The notes: generated from the letters alone by a model not told the origin. Positions 25,983 through 35,142 are shown, counted from the stretch's first letter. The stretch is DNA of 64,000 bases from Chloroflexota bacterium (GCA_016234485.1 JACRBL010000004.1:1-64000), one strand, 5' to 3'. Program-made: numbers and translations.

Positions 25983-26660
25983 ATGACCGAACAATCCCTC
26001 CTCCTAAAAATCGCCGTGCTTGGCGGAACTGGCAAAGAAGGCAAAGGACTGGCCTATCGCTGGGCGAAGGCTGGTTATCACGTCCACATCGGATCACGCG
26101 AAGCGTCCAAAGCGGAAGCCGCCGCGTCCGAATTGATGGGCTTGCTCGAAGGCGAAGCCCGCGTGGACGGGATGGCGAATCTCGAAGCCGCCCAACAATC
26201 GGACATCGTGGTGGTGAGCGTCCCGTATGCCGCGCACAAGTCCACGCTGGAATCGGTGAAGGACGCGCTCATAGGGAAGATTCTCGTTGACGTGACTGTG
26301 CCCCTCGTCCCGCCGAAAGTGGCGACGGTGCAGATGCCCGCCGCAGGGTCCGCCGCGCAGGAAGCGAAGCAAATCCTCGGCGCGGAGGCGCAAGTCTGCG
26401 CCGCGTTCCAAAACATCTCGCACGAACATTTGCTCGAAGATGGCGAAGTGGAATGTGACGTGCTGGTGACTGGCACATCCAAGGAAGCCCGCGCCGAAAC
26501 GATCAAACTCGTGGAAGCCGCAGGACTCACAGGCTGGGACGCGGGTCCGCTCGAAAACTCGGTCGTGGTCGAAGGCCTCACCAGCGTGCTGATCGGTATC
26601 AACAAGAAGTACGGAAGCACGCACGCGGGGATTAAGATCACGGGCGTTGAGAAGAAGTAA
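25983..26660 (+). CDS. npdG: NADPH-dependent F420 reductase (F420H2:NADP+ oxidoreductase)
   Basis: A 225-residue Rossmann protein exchanging hydride between F420 and NADP. Motifs: IAVLGGTGKEGKGLAYRWAK (NADP loop in the family-specific GTGxxGxGL form), GSREASKAE after beta 2 for the 2'-phosphate, VVVSVPYAAH and AFQNISHEHL near the deazaflavin site. It is the first gene of the F420 locus and would supply F420H2 to the reductases encoded downstream. Length is standard. The start has TGGAGTTCC before it. Confidence 0.9.
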   Translation: MTEQSLLLKIAVLGGTGKEGKGLAYRWAKAGYHVHIGSREASKAEAAASELMGLLEGEARVDGMANLEAAQQSDIVVVSVPYAAHKSTLESVKDALIGKILVDVTVPLVPPKVATVQMPAAGSAAQEAKQILGAEAQVCAAFQNISHEHLLEDGEVECDVLVTGTSKEARAETIKLVEAAGLTGWDAGPLENSVVVEGLTSVLIGINKKYGSTHAGIKITGVEKK

Positions 26661-26663
26661 TGA

Positions 26664-26727
26664 AGCCCGCCTACTGCGTATTGCGTACTGCGTACGCCTA
26701 AGGCAATACGCAATACGAAACACGCAA
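26664..26727 (+). repeat. Intergenic word repeat (GCGTATTGCGTA type)
   Basis: TGCGTATTGCGTACTGCGTACGCC followed by its rough complement GGCAATACGCAATACGAAACACGCAATA: a foldback made of seven-to-nine-base words. It spans the whole gap between npdG and cofE, leaving no ordinary ribosome site for cofE. Confidence 0.7.
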
Positions 26728-26728
26728 T

Positions 26729-27529
26729 ATGCCTCTCACCCTCACTCCCCTGCACGGAATCCCCCTCATCCGCCAAGACGACGACTTGGCGGATATTCTT
26801 GTCGCGGGACTCAACGCATCGAGCATCGCGCTTGAAGATGGCGACATCCTCGTCGTCACGTCCAAGATCGTCAGCAAAGCCGAAGGGCGGATGGTGGACC
26901 TCGCGACCGTCACGCCCAGCGAGCGCGCGCAGGAACTCGCCCGTCAGGCAGACAAAGACCCGCGCGTCGTTGAATTGCTCCTGCAAGAAAGCGCCGAAAT
27001 TCTGCGCGTGCGCGTTGGCACGATCATCGTCGAGCATCGGCTCGGCTTCGTCTGCGCGAACGCGGGGATTGACCATTCCAATGTTTCCCCCACCCCAGAT
27101 TCCCCTCCCCAAATGTACCCATTTGGGGAGGGGCTAGGGGAGGGGCTTGTTCTCCTCCTCCCCCTTGACCCCGACGCGTCAGCTCGCGCAATCCGCGAAA
27201 AAATTGAATCCAAAACGGGCAAGCGCATCGGCGTGATGATCATTGATTCGCACGGACGCGCCTGGCGCATCGGGACGGTCGGCGTGTGCATCGGCCTGAG
27301 CGGCATCCCCGCGCTCGTGGATGAACGCGGCTGGAAAGACCTCTTCGGCTATGAATTGAAGATCACCGTCGTCGGCGCGGCGGACGAATTGGCCGCGGCC
27401 GCCTCGCTCGTCATGGGTCAGGCCGCGGAAGGGACTCCCGCCGCGCACGTGCGCGGCTTCCCGTATCCCCTGCGCGAAGGCTCGATGAAAGAATTACTCC
27501 GTCCCAAAGATCAGGACATGTTCCGATGA
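26729..27529 (+). CDS. cofE: Coenzyme F420:L-glutamate ligase, carrying a repeat-derived insert
   Basis: A 266-residue GTP-dependent ligase that adds gamma-glutamates to F420-0. Motifs: DDLADILVAGL, VVTSKIVSKAEGR, RLGFVCANAGIDHSNV, LLLPLDPDASARAIREKI, GVMIIDSHGRAWR and GVCIGLSG. Between DHSNV and LLLPLDPD, where the family has a short turn, about 18 extra residues (SPTPDSPPQMYPFGEGLGE) are encoded by a palindromic repeat at 27091-27150. The insert sits at a loop and the rest is intact, so the enzyme may still fold. The stop overlaps the next start by four bases. Confidence 0.92.
   Translation: MPLTLTPLHGIPLIRQDDDLADILVAGLNASSIALEDGDILVVTSKIVSKAEGRMVDLATVTPSERAQELARQADKDPRVVELLLQESAEILRVRVGTIIVEHRLGFVCANAGIDHSNVSPTPDSPPQMYPFGEGLGEGLVLLLPLDPDASARAIREKIESKTGKRIGVMIIDSHGRAWRIGTVGVCIGLSGIPALVDERGWKDLFGYELKITVVGAADELAAAASLVMGQAAEGTPAAHVRGFPYPLREGSMKELLRPKDQDMFR
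27091..27150 (+). repeat. Palindromic repeat translated inside cofE
   Basis: Arms CCCCTCCCCAAAT (27102-27114) and ATTTGGGGAGGGG (27121-27133), then CTAGGGGAGGGGCT. It belongs to the CCCTC/GAGGGG family also present in cofD (30410-30465) and between genes (38254-38294). It is read in the same phase in both genes, giving GEGLG. Confidence 0.9.
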
Positions 27530-27918
27530 AAACCATTCCTCCCGAATTCCACGATCTCCTCAAAGACGAAACCAAAGCATTCCTTTTTCTCGCCACCACC
27601 ATGCCCGACGGCTCGCCCCAAGTCACGCCCGTTTGGTTCAACACGGACGGCGAATATATCCTCATCAACTCCGCCAAAGGCCGCGTGAAAGATAAAAACA
27701 TGCGCGCCCGTCCCAACGTGGCCTTCGTCATCCAAGACCCCAGCGATCCCTACCGCTTCGTTCACATCCGCGGACGCGTCGTCGAGATCACCGAAGAGGG
27801 CGGTTTCGAACACATCCAGGCGCTGTCCATGATCTACTACGGACGCCCGCTGAAAAACCTGGAAGGCCAGACGCGCGTCATCTACAAGATTTTGCCCGAA
27901 CATGTCAATGCCCACTAG
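27526..27918 (+). CDS. PPOX-class F420-dependent protein
   Basis: A 130-residue split-barrel protein of the pyridoxamine-phosphate-oxidase-like superfamily, in the F420-binding branch: AFLFLATTMPDGSPQVTPVWF, ILINSAKGRVKDKNMRARPNV and VIQDPSDPYRFVHIRGRVVE are the characteristic blocks. Such dimers bind F420 or flavins and reduce diverse substrates. It overlaps cofE by four bases and the nitroreductase by 17, and so is plainly in the operon. The physiological substrate is unknown. Confidence 0.88.
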   Translation: MKTIPPEFHDLLKDETKAFLFLATTMPDGSPQVTPVWFNTDGEYILINSAKGRVKDKNMRARPNVAFVIQDPSDPYRFVHIRGRVVEITEEGGFEHIQALSMIYYGRPLKNLEGQTRVIYKILPEHVNAH

Positions 27919-28549
27919 CGCAGACGACTTCCACGCCTTCCTGCGGACGCGGCGCTCGATCCGCCGCTTCAAACCCGACCCCCTAGCGGACGAGGTCGTG
28001 ACGCGCGTTCTCGCCACCGCCATCCACGCCCCGTCCGCGCACAACACCCAGCCCTGGAGATTTGCCGTCGTGGGGCGGAATGGCATTCCGCCAAAAGAAG
28101 AGCGGATTGCCAATCCGCTCCACAATACTCGCACCCGCCTCGCCCACGCCCTCACCTCCTCCATGCGCGCCGACATGACCGCCGAAGGCGCGCCCGAACC
28201 CGAAATCGAAAAGCGCGTCGCCACCTCCATCCGTCGAATCAACGAAGCGCCCGTCATCATTCTCCTCTGCCGCGACGTGACCGCCGTCCGCGAGCACAAG
28301 CGCGAAGATGAGATCATGGCAATCCAATCTGTCGCGAACGCGGCCACCTATCTCCTGCTCGCCGCACATGCCGAGGGACTGGGCGGAAATTGGATCTGCT
28401 GGCCGCTATACGCACAAGAAGAATCGCGCCAGGCGCTGGATTTGCCAGAAACCTGGGAACCGCAGGCGATGGTGTTTTTGGGATATCCTAATGAAACCCC
28501 TGGCTCAAAGGCGCAAAAGAATCTCGAACAGGTAATAAAAACTGTATGA
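27902..28549 (+). CDS. FMN nitroreductase-family protein, FbiB C-terminal-domain-like
   Basis: A 215-residue protein. RTRRSIRRFKPDP and HAPSAHNTQPWRFAVV bind FMN, and GLGGNWICWPLYAQEESRQ plus PQAMVFLGYPNE match the C-terminal domain of actinobacterial FbiB, which reduces dehydro-F420-0. Next to cofE this looks like an FbiB split into two proteins. After PWRFAVV the sequence GRNGIPPKEERIANPLHN is unlike the family and is encoded by two palindromes at 28075-28119, a second in-frame repeat insertion in this locus. Function is inferred from context and motif. Confidence 0.82.
   Translation: MSMPTSADDFHAFLRTRRSIRRFKPDPLADEVVTRVLATAIHAPSAHNTQPWRFAVVGRNGIPPKEERIANPLHNTRTRLAHALTSSMRADMTAEGAPEPEIEKRVATSIRRINEAPVIILLCRDVTAVREHKREDEIMAIQSVANAATYLLLAAHAEGLGGNWICWPLYAQEESRQALDLPETWEPQAMVFLGYPNETPGSKAQKNLEQVIKTV
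28075..28119 (+). repeat. Two palindromes translated inside the nitroreductase gene
   Basis: GCGGAAT-GGC-ATTCCGC (28075-28091) and AGCGGATTG-C-CAATCCGCT (28101-28119). The second is read as R-I-A-N-P; a sister palindrome in the TIR gene (41180-41196) is read as R-I-G-N-P. Confidence 0.85.
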
Positions 28550-29070
28550 CCACCACTTCAGATCAGACTTCAAGTTTTGAAACCTGGAATTCCCAATTCC
28601 TTGCCAACAAGATTGAGTATGGAAACTCTATTTGGGAGAATATTGGAAAACACCCACAAGATATTCTGTTCCTTGATCTAGGAGAAATATATATCACGGC
28701 AAGTTCAGAATTGAGAATGAAGATAAAAGGTCTGTTTGAAAAACGTCCTGAACAAACTTGGCAATTGGTTCTGTTTATCAGACGAATTGCGAAAATGATT
28801 AACTTCGATACTCAAACGAAGTTAGTAAAAATTGGATTAGCGATTGCCGACATTGTCATGGAGAATGAAGATTATAGAGATATTTCTATTTCGGTGGCAA
28901 TTCTAAAATATGGTTCAGAAAAAGTTGGCATTAATGTGACCGAACTAATTGAAAACGAAATTTCGAATTATTCCGCTGAATTAAGCACTCTGCTTAATAA
29001 TTTGATGAAATGGTCGAAAAACGATATGAAGTTATCACTTTTATGGTTCGGCCCACCTGAGTGGCGTTAA
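28546..29070 (+). CDS. Orphan helical protein, A/T-rich gene
   Basis: A 174-residue protein predicted largely helical (LFIRRIAKMINFDTQTKLVK, IGLAIADIVMENEDYRD), soluble, with no recognised motif. Codon choice is visibly more A/T-rich than in the neighbours (frequent AAA, ATT, GAA, TTA), suggesting recent acquisition. The ATG overlaps the nitroreductase stop as ATGA, so it is coupled to the F420 operon despite its foreign look. Immunity-type or small regulatory proteins can look like this, but nothing supports a specific guess. Confidence 0.6.
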   Translation: MTTTSDQTSSFETWNSQFLANKIEYGNSIWENIGKHPQDILFLDLGEIYITASSELRMKIKGLFEKRPEQTWQLVLFIRRIAKMINFDTQTKLVKIGLAIADIVMENEDYRDISISVAILKYGSEKVGINVTELIENEISNYSAELSTLLNNLMKWSKNDMKLSLLWFGPPEWR

Positions 29071-29124
29071 GATACACAAACTTCCCGCCAAGTTACTGCA
29101 TCCACCAAAACAGAGTATTAACCT

Positions 29125-29781
29125 ATGCCTCCCAAGAAAAAGGTTCTAACCGAGTCCGAAAAGGCTTCAAAAACGCGGCAGACAAAATCAACCAGCGACG
29201 ATTCCACCCTCCCCATCCTCCTCGCCGAACTGAACATCATCGCCGCGCGGACGGAGCATGCCGACCAGATCGCCGAATCGCGGCTCAACATTCTCCTCAC
29301 GAGCGCCACAGGCGCGGGGGCGATTTTGATTTTGCTGGATCAACTCGGCGTTTCCCCCAACAACCTGCTCGAAGTAAGCGCGATCGTTTTCCTTGTTCTC
29401 TGGATGCTGGGATTGCTCACCTTCATCCGCATGTTGGAACGCAACATCATCACGATCCACTCCAACCGCTCCATGAGCCGCATTCGCAAATATTTTGTCA
29501 AGAACCAACCCGAACTCTCGGCCTACATTAACCTTCCCAAAGAAGAGACGCTTCGGAATCCGCATGACCACAAGCCCGCGCTCATCCGCTTTTGGGGATC
29601 GCGCACGCTGGCGGCGGTGGTGTCCAGCGCGGCCATCGGTTTGCTGATTGGGACAGTCATCGGGTTGTTCTCGAATCAAATTATCGCGCAAAGCATAAAT
29701 GCCGCGCTCTCGTTTGGATTCGGCCTCGTCCATTTGGTGGGTTTGGAATGGTATGCCATCAACCAACTGAAAAGGTTGTAA
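29125..29781 (+). CDS. Four-helix membrane protein, unknown
   Basis: A 218-residue protein: a basic disordered N-terminus (MPPKKKVLTESEKASKTRQ), then two helix pairs, about 55-100 (LNILLTSATGAGAILILLDQ, VFLVLWMLGLLTFIRML) and 155-205 (AAVVSSAAIGLLIGTVIGLF, ALSFGFGLVHLVGLEWY). The layout of charged helix plus two hairpins recalls SLATT-like proteins, but this is only an impression. It stands five bases before cofD and is probably cotranscribed with the F420 genes. Confidence 0.6.
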   Translation: MPPKKKVLTESEKASKTRQTKSTSDDSTLPILLAELNIIAARTEHADQIAESRLNILLTSATGAGAILILLDQLGVSPNNLLEVSAIVFLVLWMLGLLTFIRMLERNIITIHSNRSMSRIRKYFVKNQPELSAYINLPKEETLRNPHDHKPALIRFWGSRTLAAVVSSAAIGLLIGTVIGLFSNQIIAQSINAALSFGFGLVHLVGLEWYAINQLKRL

Positions 29782-29785
29782 GAAA

Positions 29786-30736
29786 ATGAAAATCGTCGCT
29801 CTCGCAGGCGGGGTTGGCGGCGCGAAACTCGCGCATGGCCTCGCCCAAATTCTCCCTCCTGAAGACCTCACCGTTATCGTCAACACGGGCGATGATTTCG
29901 AGCATCTCGGCCTCGCCATTTGTCCCGACCTCGATACGGTCTGCTATACGCTCGCGGGACTCGCGAATCCCGAAACAGGCTGGGGGCGCGCGGGCGAGAC
30001 GTGGCAGGCGATGACGAATCTCAAACGCCTCGGCGCGTCGGACTGGTTTAATCTCGGCGATCAGGATTTGGCGACTCACCTCGAGCGGACGCGGCGCCTC
30101 AAAGCGGGTCAGCCCCTCTCTCGCGTCACGCGTGACTTTTGCGCGGCCTGGGGCATCCGACACGCAGTCCTGCCGATGAGCGACAATCCTGTGCGGACGA
30201 TGGTGGACACGGACGAGGGCGAGTTGCCCTTTCAGGAATATTTCGTCCACCGCCGCTGTGAGCCGCGCGTGAAAGGCTTTCGGTTCGCGGGAGTCGAAGT
30301 CGCCGCGCCCGCCGCGGGGACGCGCGAAGCGATCCTGTCGGCCGACGCGGTCGTCATCTGCCCGTCGAATCCCTGGGTCAGCATTGACCCGATCTTGCAC
30401 GTCCTCTCCCTCACCCCGCCTTCGGCTCCCCTCTCCCGAAATTCGGGAGAGGGGTTGGGGGTGAGGGCAGTCGCGGTCTCTCCCATCATCGCAGGCAAAA
30501 CCGTCAAAGGCCCCGCCGCGAAAATGTTTGCCGAGTTGGGCATCGAGCCTTCTGCGTTGGCGGTGGCAAGCCATTATGAAAAATTTCTCAGCGGAATCGT
30601 AGTGGATTCGTTGGACTCAGAACTCGCAAAACAGATTAGAATCCCCACGCTCGTTACCAACACATTGATGACGTCCGACGCAGAACGCGCCCGACTGGCG
30701 CAGGAAACTATAAATTTCATCGGAAAACTTCCATGA
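29786..30736 (+). CDS. cofD: 2-phospho-L-lactate (or phosphoenolpyruvyl) transferase CofD/FbiA, with a repeat in a loop
   Basis: A 316-residue enzyme joining the activated GDP intermediate to the deazaflavin Fo. Motifs: ALAGGVGGAKLAHGLAQIL, VNTGDDFEHLGLAICPDLDT, DWFNLGDQDLATHLERTRRL, MSDNPVRTMVDTDEGELPFQ, CPSNPWVSIDPIL and VSPIIAGKTVKGPAAKM. Between SIDPIL and AVSPIIAGK the linker HVLSLTPPSAPLSRNSGEGL is encoded by a palindrome (30410-30465). Catalytic motifs are untouched. It overlaps cofC by four bases. Whether the donor carries lactate or enolpyruvate cannot be read directly; the FbiB-like reductase favours the latter. Confidence 0.94.
   Translation: MKIVALAGGVGGAKLAHGLAQILPPEDLTVIVNTGDDFEHLGLAICPDLDTVCYTLAGLANPETGWGRAGETWQAMTNLKRLGASDWFNLGDQDLATHLERTRRLKAGQPLSRVTRDFCAAWGIRHAVLPMSDNPVRTMVDTDEGELPFQEYFVHRRCEPRVKGFRFAGVEVAAPAAGTREAILSADAVVICPSNPWVSIDPILHVLSLTPPSAPLSRNSGEGLGVRAVAVSPIIAGKTVKGPAAKMFAELGIEPSALAVASHYEKFLSGIVVDSLDSELAKQIRIPTLVTNTLMTSDAERARLAQETINFIGKLP
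30410..30465 (+). repeat. Palindromic repeat translated inside cofD
   Basis: Inner arms CCCCTCTCCCGAA / TTCGGGAGAGGGG (30428-30440, 30442-30454) and outer CTCACCCC / GGGGTGAG (30410-30417, 30458-30465). Same family and same reading phase (GEGLG) as the copy in cofE. Confidence 0.9.
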
Positions 30737-31356
30737 CACTTTGGGCGATTGTCCCTGTAAAACCTTTACGGCGCGGAAAATCCCGTTTAGCGGGAACTTT
30801 GACGGATGACGAACGCGCCCACCTGAACGAACTTCTGCTCGAACATACGCTGAAAACGCTGGCCGACTTGAAAGAGTTGGAAGAGGCGCTGGTGGTGAGT
30901 CGCGACCCGCACGCGTTGACGCTGGCGCGCAAATACGGCGCCCGCACCGTGCGCGAAGATGGACAGCCGCACCTCAACACCGCGTTGACGCGCGCGACCG
31001 TGGTAGCAAAACTCCACGCGACAAGCGGCGTGTTGATCCTGCCCGCGGATTTGCCATTGCTCACTCCCGAAGACGTGTTGACGTTAATCGAGCGCGCATC
31101 CAACCCACCCGTGGTGGTTATCGCGCCAGACAGACATCACCGCGGCACCAACGCCCTGCTCATGTCGCCGACAGGATTGATCGAATATGACTTCGGCGAA
31201 GACTCGTTCCAACGCCACTGCGAGCGCGCAAAAAAAGCAGGCGCACGCCTCGAGATCGTAGACCTGCCCTCGCTCGGCCTCGACCTTGACCTGCCTGCCG
31301 ATCTGGAACTCTTGCGCGATCAGATTGAAAGTTGGGATCTGAAGGTTGAAATGTAA
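30733..31356 (+). CDS. cofC: Phospholactate/phosphoenolpyruvate guanylyltransferase CofC/FbiD
   Basis: A 207-residue nucleotidyltransferase that makes the GDP-activated three-carbon donor used by CofD. Motifs: [69 protein letters not shown] and [14 protein letters not shown]. Coupled to cofD by an ATGA overlap (30733-30736). No repeat insert is present here. After the stop a short foldback of ATTTACGTTAAATGTTAAACG words (31358-31385) precedes the next gene. Confidence 0.93.
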   Translation: MTLWAIVPVKPLRRGKSRLAGTLTDDERAHLNELLLEHTLKTLADLKELEEALVVSRDPHALTLARKYGARTVREDGQPHLNTALTRATVVAKLHATSGVLILPADLPLLTPEDVLTLIERASNPPVVVIAPDRHHRGTNALLMSPTGLIEYDFGEDSFQRHCERAKKAGARLEIVDLPSLGLDLDLPADLELLRDQIESWDLKVEM

Positions 31357-31403
31357 CATTTACGTTAAATGTTAAACGTTTAACGCCCACAAGGAGAATA
31401 CCC

Positions 31404-32402
<999 letters not shown>

Positions 32403-32414
32403 ACAAAGTGGAAC

Positions 32415-32455
32415 GCGGACTTGCGTCCGCAACTCGTGGCGGACTTAAAGTCCGC
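32415..32455 (+). repeat. Two GCGGACTT palindromes
   Basis: GCGGAC-TTGC-GTCCGC (32415-32430) and GCGGACTT-A-AAGTCCGC (32439-32455), the same type as 17665-17678 and the stem at 34255-34282. Confidence 0.75.
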
Positions 32456-32468
32456 GCTCCGAAATTCG

Positions 32469-32505
32469 AAATGACAGTCACAATCGTGACTGTCATTTTT
32501 TATTT
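32469..32505 (+). terminator. Terminator of the F420 locus
   Basis: AAATGACAGTCAC / GTGACTGTCATTT with AATC loop, then TTTATTT. The core TGACAGTC...GACTGTCA reappears in the large hairpin at 39871-39917. Confidence 0.85.
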
Positions 32506-32560
32506 AAGAGCCATGTCACTTGACGCGACTTCGTCCGTCCGTTATCTTTCGGCGCTATAG

Positions 32561-32574
32561 ACCGACCAGTCGGT
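32561..32574 (+). promoter_or_regulatory. Likely TetR-type operator
   Basis: ACCGACCAGTCGGT is a perfect palindrome of the GACC-x-GTC class bound by many TetR repressors. It lies 11 bases before the regulator start, suggesting autorepression. Confidence 0.7.
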
Positions 32575-32585
32575 TTGGAGAATCC

Positions 32586-33194
32586 ATGACCAGCCAAGAC
32601 CACGCACAGGAGACGCGCACCCGCATTCTCGAAGCGGCCGTGAAGGTATTTGCCACAAAAGGCTATCACAATGCCAAAGTGGACGATATCGTCAGCGAAT
32701 CGCACACGTCCAAAGGGGCGTTTTACTTCCACTTCCCCAGCAAGCAGGATATTTTCCTCGCGCTGAGCGATACCTTCTCTGACCTGCTCGAAAACCGCCT
32801 GACCGAATCGATGCAGGGACAAACCCACGGCCTCGAACAGATGGACGCCGCGTTGACTTCAATCCTTGGCTTGTTCAGTCAGTATCGCGGCTTGGCCAAG
32901 GTCGCGCTTGTGCAGGCGGTGGGACTGGGCGCGGTCTTCGAGGAGAGGCGGCGCGCCATCAACGACAAGTTGACGCGTCTCGTAAAGATGCGGCTCGATC
33001 AGGCCGTCTGCGCGGGCAGTGTTCCGCGTCAGAATACCGAGATCGCGGCGCGGGCGTGGGTCGGCGCGTTGGGCGAGGTCGTCACACATTGGATCTACGC
33101 GGGTGAACAGCCCCTGGAAGAGTCATTGCCCGCCTTGCGTCAATTTTTGGCGCGCTCGGTCGGCATCCCCGAAGAACGGATTCCGTCTCTCTAG
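32586..33194 (+). CDS. TetR/AcrR-family transcriptional regulator
   Basis: A 202-residue repressor. The N-terminal HTH is clear (ILEAAVKVFATKGYHNAKVD, then TSKGAFYFHFPSKQDIF), followed by a helical ligand domain. ATG 32586 is chosen on TTGGAG upstream and the family N-terminus; the frame further upstream crosses the operator. It precedes, in the same direction, an NMT1-type ABC transporter which it may control. The effector is unknown. Confidence 0.9.
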   Translation: MTSQDHAQETRTRILEAAVKVFATKGYHNAKVDDIVSESHTSKGAFYFHFPSKQDIFLALSDTFSDLLENRLTESMQGQTHGLEQMDAALTSILGLFSQYRGLAKVALVQAVGLGAVFEERRRAINDKLTRLVKMRLDQAVCAGSVPRQNTEIAARAWVGALGEVVTHWIYAGEQPLEESLPALRQFLARSVGIPEERIPSL

Positions 33195-33242
33195 CATTCG
33201 CGACTTTTGTCGTCATTTCACAATTCACACTGGAGATACTAC

Positions 33243-34217
33243 ATGCGCATTTTACGCTCGCTCGTCTTGTTCGTCCTCGTCGCTGGCTTAACGCTCTCGG
33301 CCTGCGCGCCCGCCACAGAGATCCCGACTGAAGCGCCCGTCGCGGAGACGGTCACGCTGAAACTCGCGGTTCTGCCCATCATTGATACGCTTCCGATGTA
33401 TGTCGCGCAACAGGAAGGCCTGTTCGCCAAACATGGCGTCAACGTGGAATTCGTGCCTGTCGCGTCCGCGCCCGAGCGCGATCAACTGCTCGCCGCGGGT
33501 CAGGCTGACGGCGCGGTCAACGAAACGCTGGCTGTGATGAACTTCAACAAAGAGACCGTGCAAATGCAAGCCGTGCGTTACGCGCTCGTGCCCACCGAAG
33601 GCCACGGACACTTTTTCATTCTCGCCTCCGCGCAGAGCGGCATCACCACACCCGATGGATTGAAAGGGGTTGAGATCGGCGTCTCGCAAGGGACAGTAAT
33701 CGAATACGTGACCGAGCGCCTGTTGCAAGCCTCGGGGCTGAGCAAGGATGAGATCAAGACCATCGCCGTACCGAAGATCCCCGACCGTATGGCTCTGCTC
33801 GCCTCGGGCGAACTCAAGGCAGGCGTGATGCCCGATCCGCTCGCGTCGCTCTCGATGCAACAGGGCGCGGTCAACGTGTTGGATGACTCGGCGCATCCTG
33901 AATATGGTTTCAGCGTGATCTCGTTCCGCAAGGCCGTGATCGATGCAAACCCCGAAGCCATTCAGGCCTTCCTCGCAGCCATCGAAGAAGCGACGGCGCT
34001 CGTCAACGCCGACCCATCCAAATACAACAACCTGTTGAGCGAGCAGAAGCTCGTCCCCGAACCGTTGATCGGCAAATTCGCCGTGCCGCCCTTCCCGACT
34101 GCGGGCGTCCCCACCGAAGCTGAATGGGCGGACGCGCTGGCCTGGGCGAAGGAAAAAGGGATGCTGACTGTGGACGTTTCGTACGCGGACTCAGTGAACG
34201 GCTCGTTCCTTCCCTGA
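33243..34217 (+). CDS. ABC transporter substrate-binding lipoprotein, NMT1/THI5/SsuA-like
   Basis: A 324-residue protein with a lipoprotein signal (LFVLVAGLTLSACAP, Cys at about 21), then a two-lobed periplasmic-binding fold: LKLAVLPIIDTLPMYVAQQE, AAGQADGAVNETLAVMNFN, GVEIGVSQGTVIEYVTERLL and ALLASGELKAGVMPDPLA. Relatives bind pyrimidine thiamine precursors, sulfonates or nitrate; motifs do not decide. The start at 33243 follows TGGAGATACT. ATPase and permease genes follow. Confidence 0.87.
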   Translation: MRILRSLVLFVLVAGLTLSACAPATEIPTEAPVAETVTLKLAVLPIIDTLPMYVAQQEGLFAKHGVNVEFVPVASAPERDQLLAAGQADGAVNETLAVMNFNKETVQMQAVRYALVPTEGHGHFFILASAQSGITTPDGLKGVEIGVSQGTVIEYVTERLLQASGLSKDEIKTIAVPKIPDRMALLASGELKAGVMPDPLASLSMQQGAVNVLDDSAHPEYGFSVISFRKAVIDANPEAIQAFLAAIEEATALVNADPSKYNNLLSEQKLVPEPLIGKFAVPPFPTAGVPTEAEWADALAWAKEKGMLTVDVSYADSVNGSFLP

Positions 34218-34254
34218 CGTTTGGGCGGCTACCGTTATAATCGGCGTCACCTAC

Positions 34255-34289
34255 GGGACGCGGACTTCCTCGTCCGCGTTCCTTTTTTT
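34255..34289 (+). terminator. Terminator between binding protein and ATPase genes
   Basis: GGGACGCGGAC / GTCCGCGTTCC (one mismatch) with a 6-nt loop and TTTTTTT. It would lower ATPase/permease expression relative to the binding protein. Confidence 0.75.
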
Positions 34290-34302
34290 AGAGGATGTTC
34301 TT

Positions 34303-34359
34303 CGGCAGTTCGATTTGCTTGGCAAATCGTGCCGACGCCCAGCAGTCCAACTGCTGGGG
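34303..34359 (+). repeat. Double-hairpin REP-like repeat, copy 1 (full)
   Basis: CGGCA-GTT-CGATTTGC / GCAAATCG-TGCCG followed by CCCAGCAGT-CCA-ACTGCTGGG. Near-copies occur at 59089-59143 (full) and 46536-46556 (second hairpin only). Confidence 0.85.
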
Positions 34360-34374
34360 AAACAAACACAAAAC

Positions 34375-35142
34375 ATGATCCGCCTCTCATCCATCACCTT
34401 CGGCTACTCACACGCTTCTCCCCTTTTCCAGAATTTCAACTGGGAGATTGAGCGCGGCGAGACGTGGGCGATTCTCGGTTCCTCGGGTTGCGGCAAGACG
34501 ACTCTGCTCTACCTTTTGGCGGGACTGCGCGCCGCGAACGCGGGACAAATTTTCGTGGACGGCGAATCGCTCACGCGTCCGCGTCCGCGCACGGGACTCA
34601 TTTTGCAAGATTATGGTCTGCTCCCCTGGGCGACGGTTCGCGAGAACGCCGAGTTGGGATTGCGCGTGCGCGGCTTTTACGGTCCCGATGGCAAACACAC
34701 GCCGAAGGATTTCCAAACCGAGAACCGCGTCCCGTATTGGCTGGAGCGGCTTGGTCTCGCGGAAGTGGCAGATAAATTCCCATCGCAAATTTCGGGCGGA
34801 CAACGCCAGCGCACGGCCATCACACGCACGTTAGCCGTCTCGCCGGATTTGCTGTTGATGGATGAACCGTTCTCGTCCCTCGACGCCATCACCCGCGAAG
34901 ACCTGCAAAACCTGACGCTGTCGTTGTGTGAGGAGCAAAGGTTGACGCTGGTCATCGTCACGCACGCCATTGAGGAAGCCGCGTCATTGGGACGGAAGAT
35001 TCTACTTTTGGGCGACACGCCGAATCGGCAAGCGCGGGTGTTCGAGAATCCAAACGCGGGGGTGGAGGGGCATCGTAATTCGCGGGAGTATCGTGAGTTG
35101 TGCGAGTTGTTGTGGAGGGAGATGAGAAATGAAACGGAGTGA
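34375..35142 (+). CDS. ABC transporter ATP-binding protein (SsuB/TauB-type)
   Basis: A 255-residue ATPase: Walker A GSSGCGKTTLL, Q-loop LILQDYGLLPWATV, signature ISGGQRQRTAI, Walker B LLLMDEPFSSLDA and switch VTHAIEEA. The LLPW Q-loop is typical of the nitrate/sulfonate/taurine importers. The start at 34375 avoids the REP repeat just upstream; no strong ribosome site is visible. It overlaps the permease by 14 bases. Confidence 0.9.
   Translation: MIRLSSITFGYSHASPLFQNFNWEIERGETWAILGSSGCGKTTLLYLLAGLRAANAGQIFVDGESLTRPRPRTGLILQDYGLLPWATVRENAELGLRVRGFYGPDGKHTPKDFQTENRVPYWLERLGLAEVADKFPSQISGGQRQRTAITRTLAVSPDLLLMDEPFSSLDAITREDLQNLTLSLCEEQRLTLVIVTHAIEEAASLGRKILLLGDTPNRQARVFENPNAGVEGHRNSREYRELCELLWREMRNETE

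Noticed and set aside
27091-27150. Frameshift or assembly error in cofE
   Set aside because: The inserted segment keeps the frame, downstream motifs are intact, and an equivalent insert occurs in cofD in the same phase.
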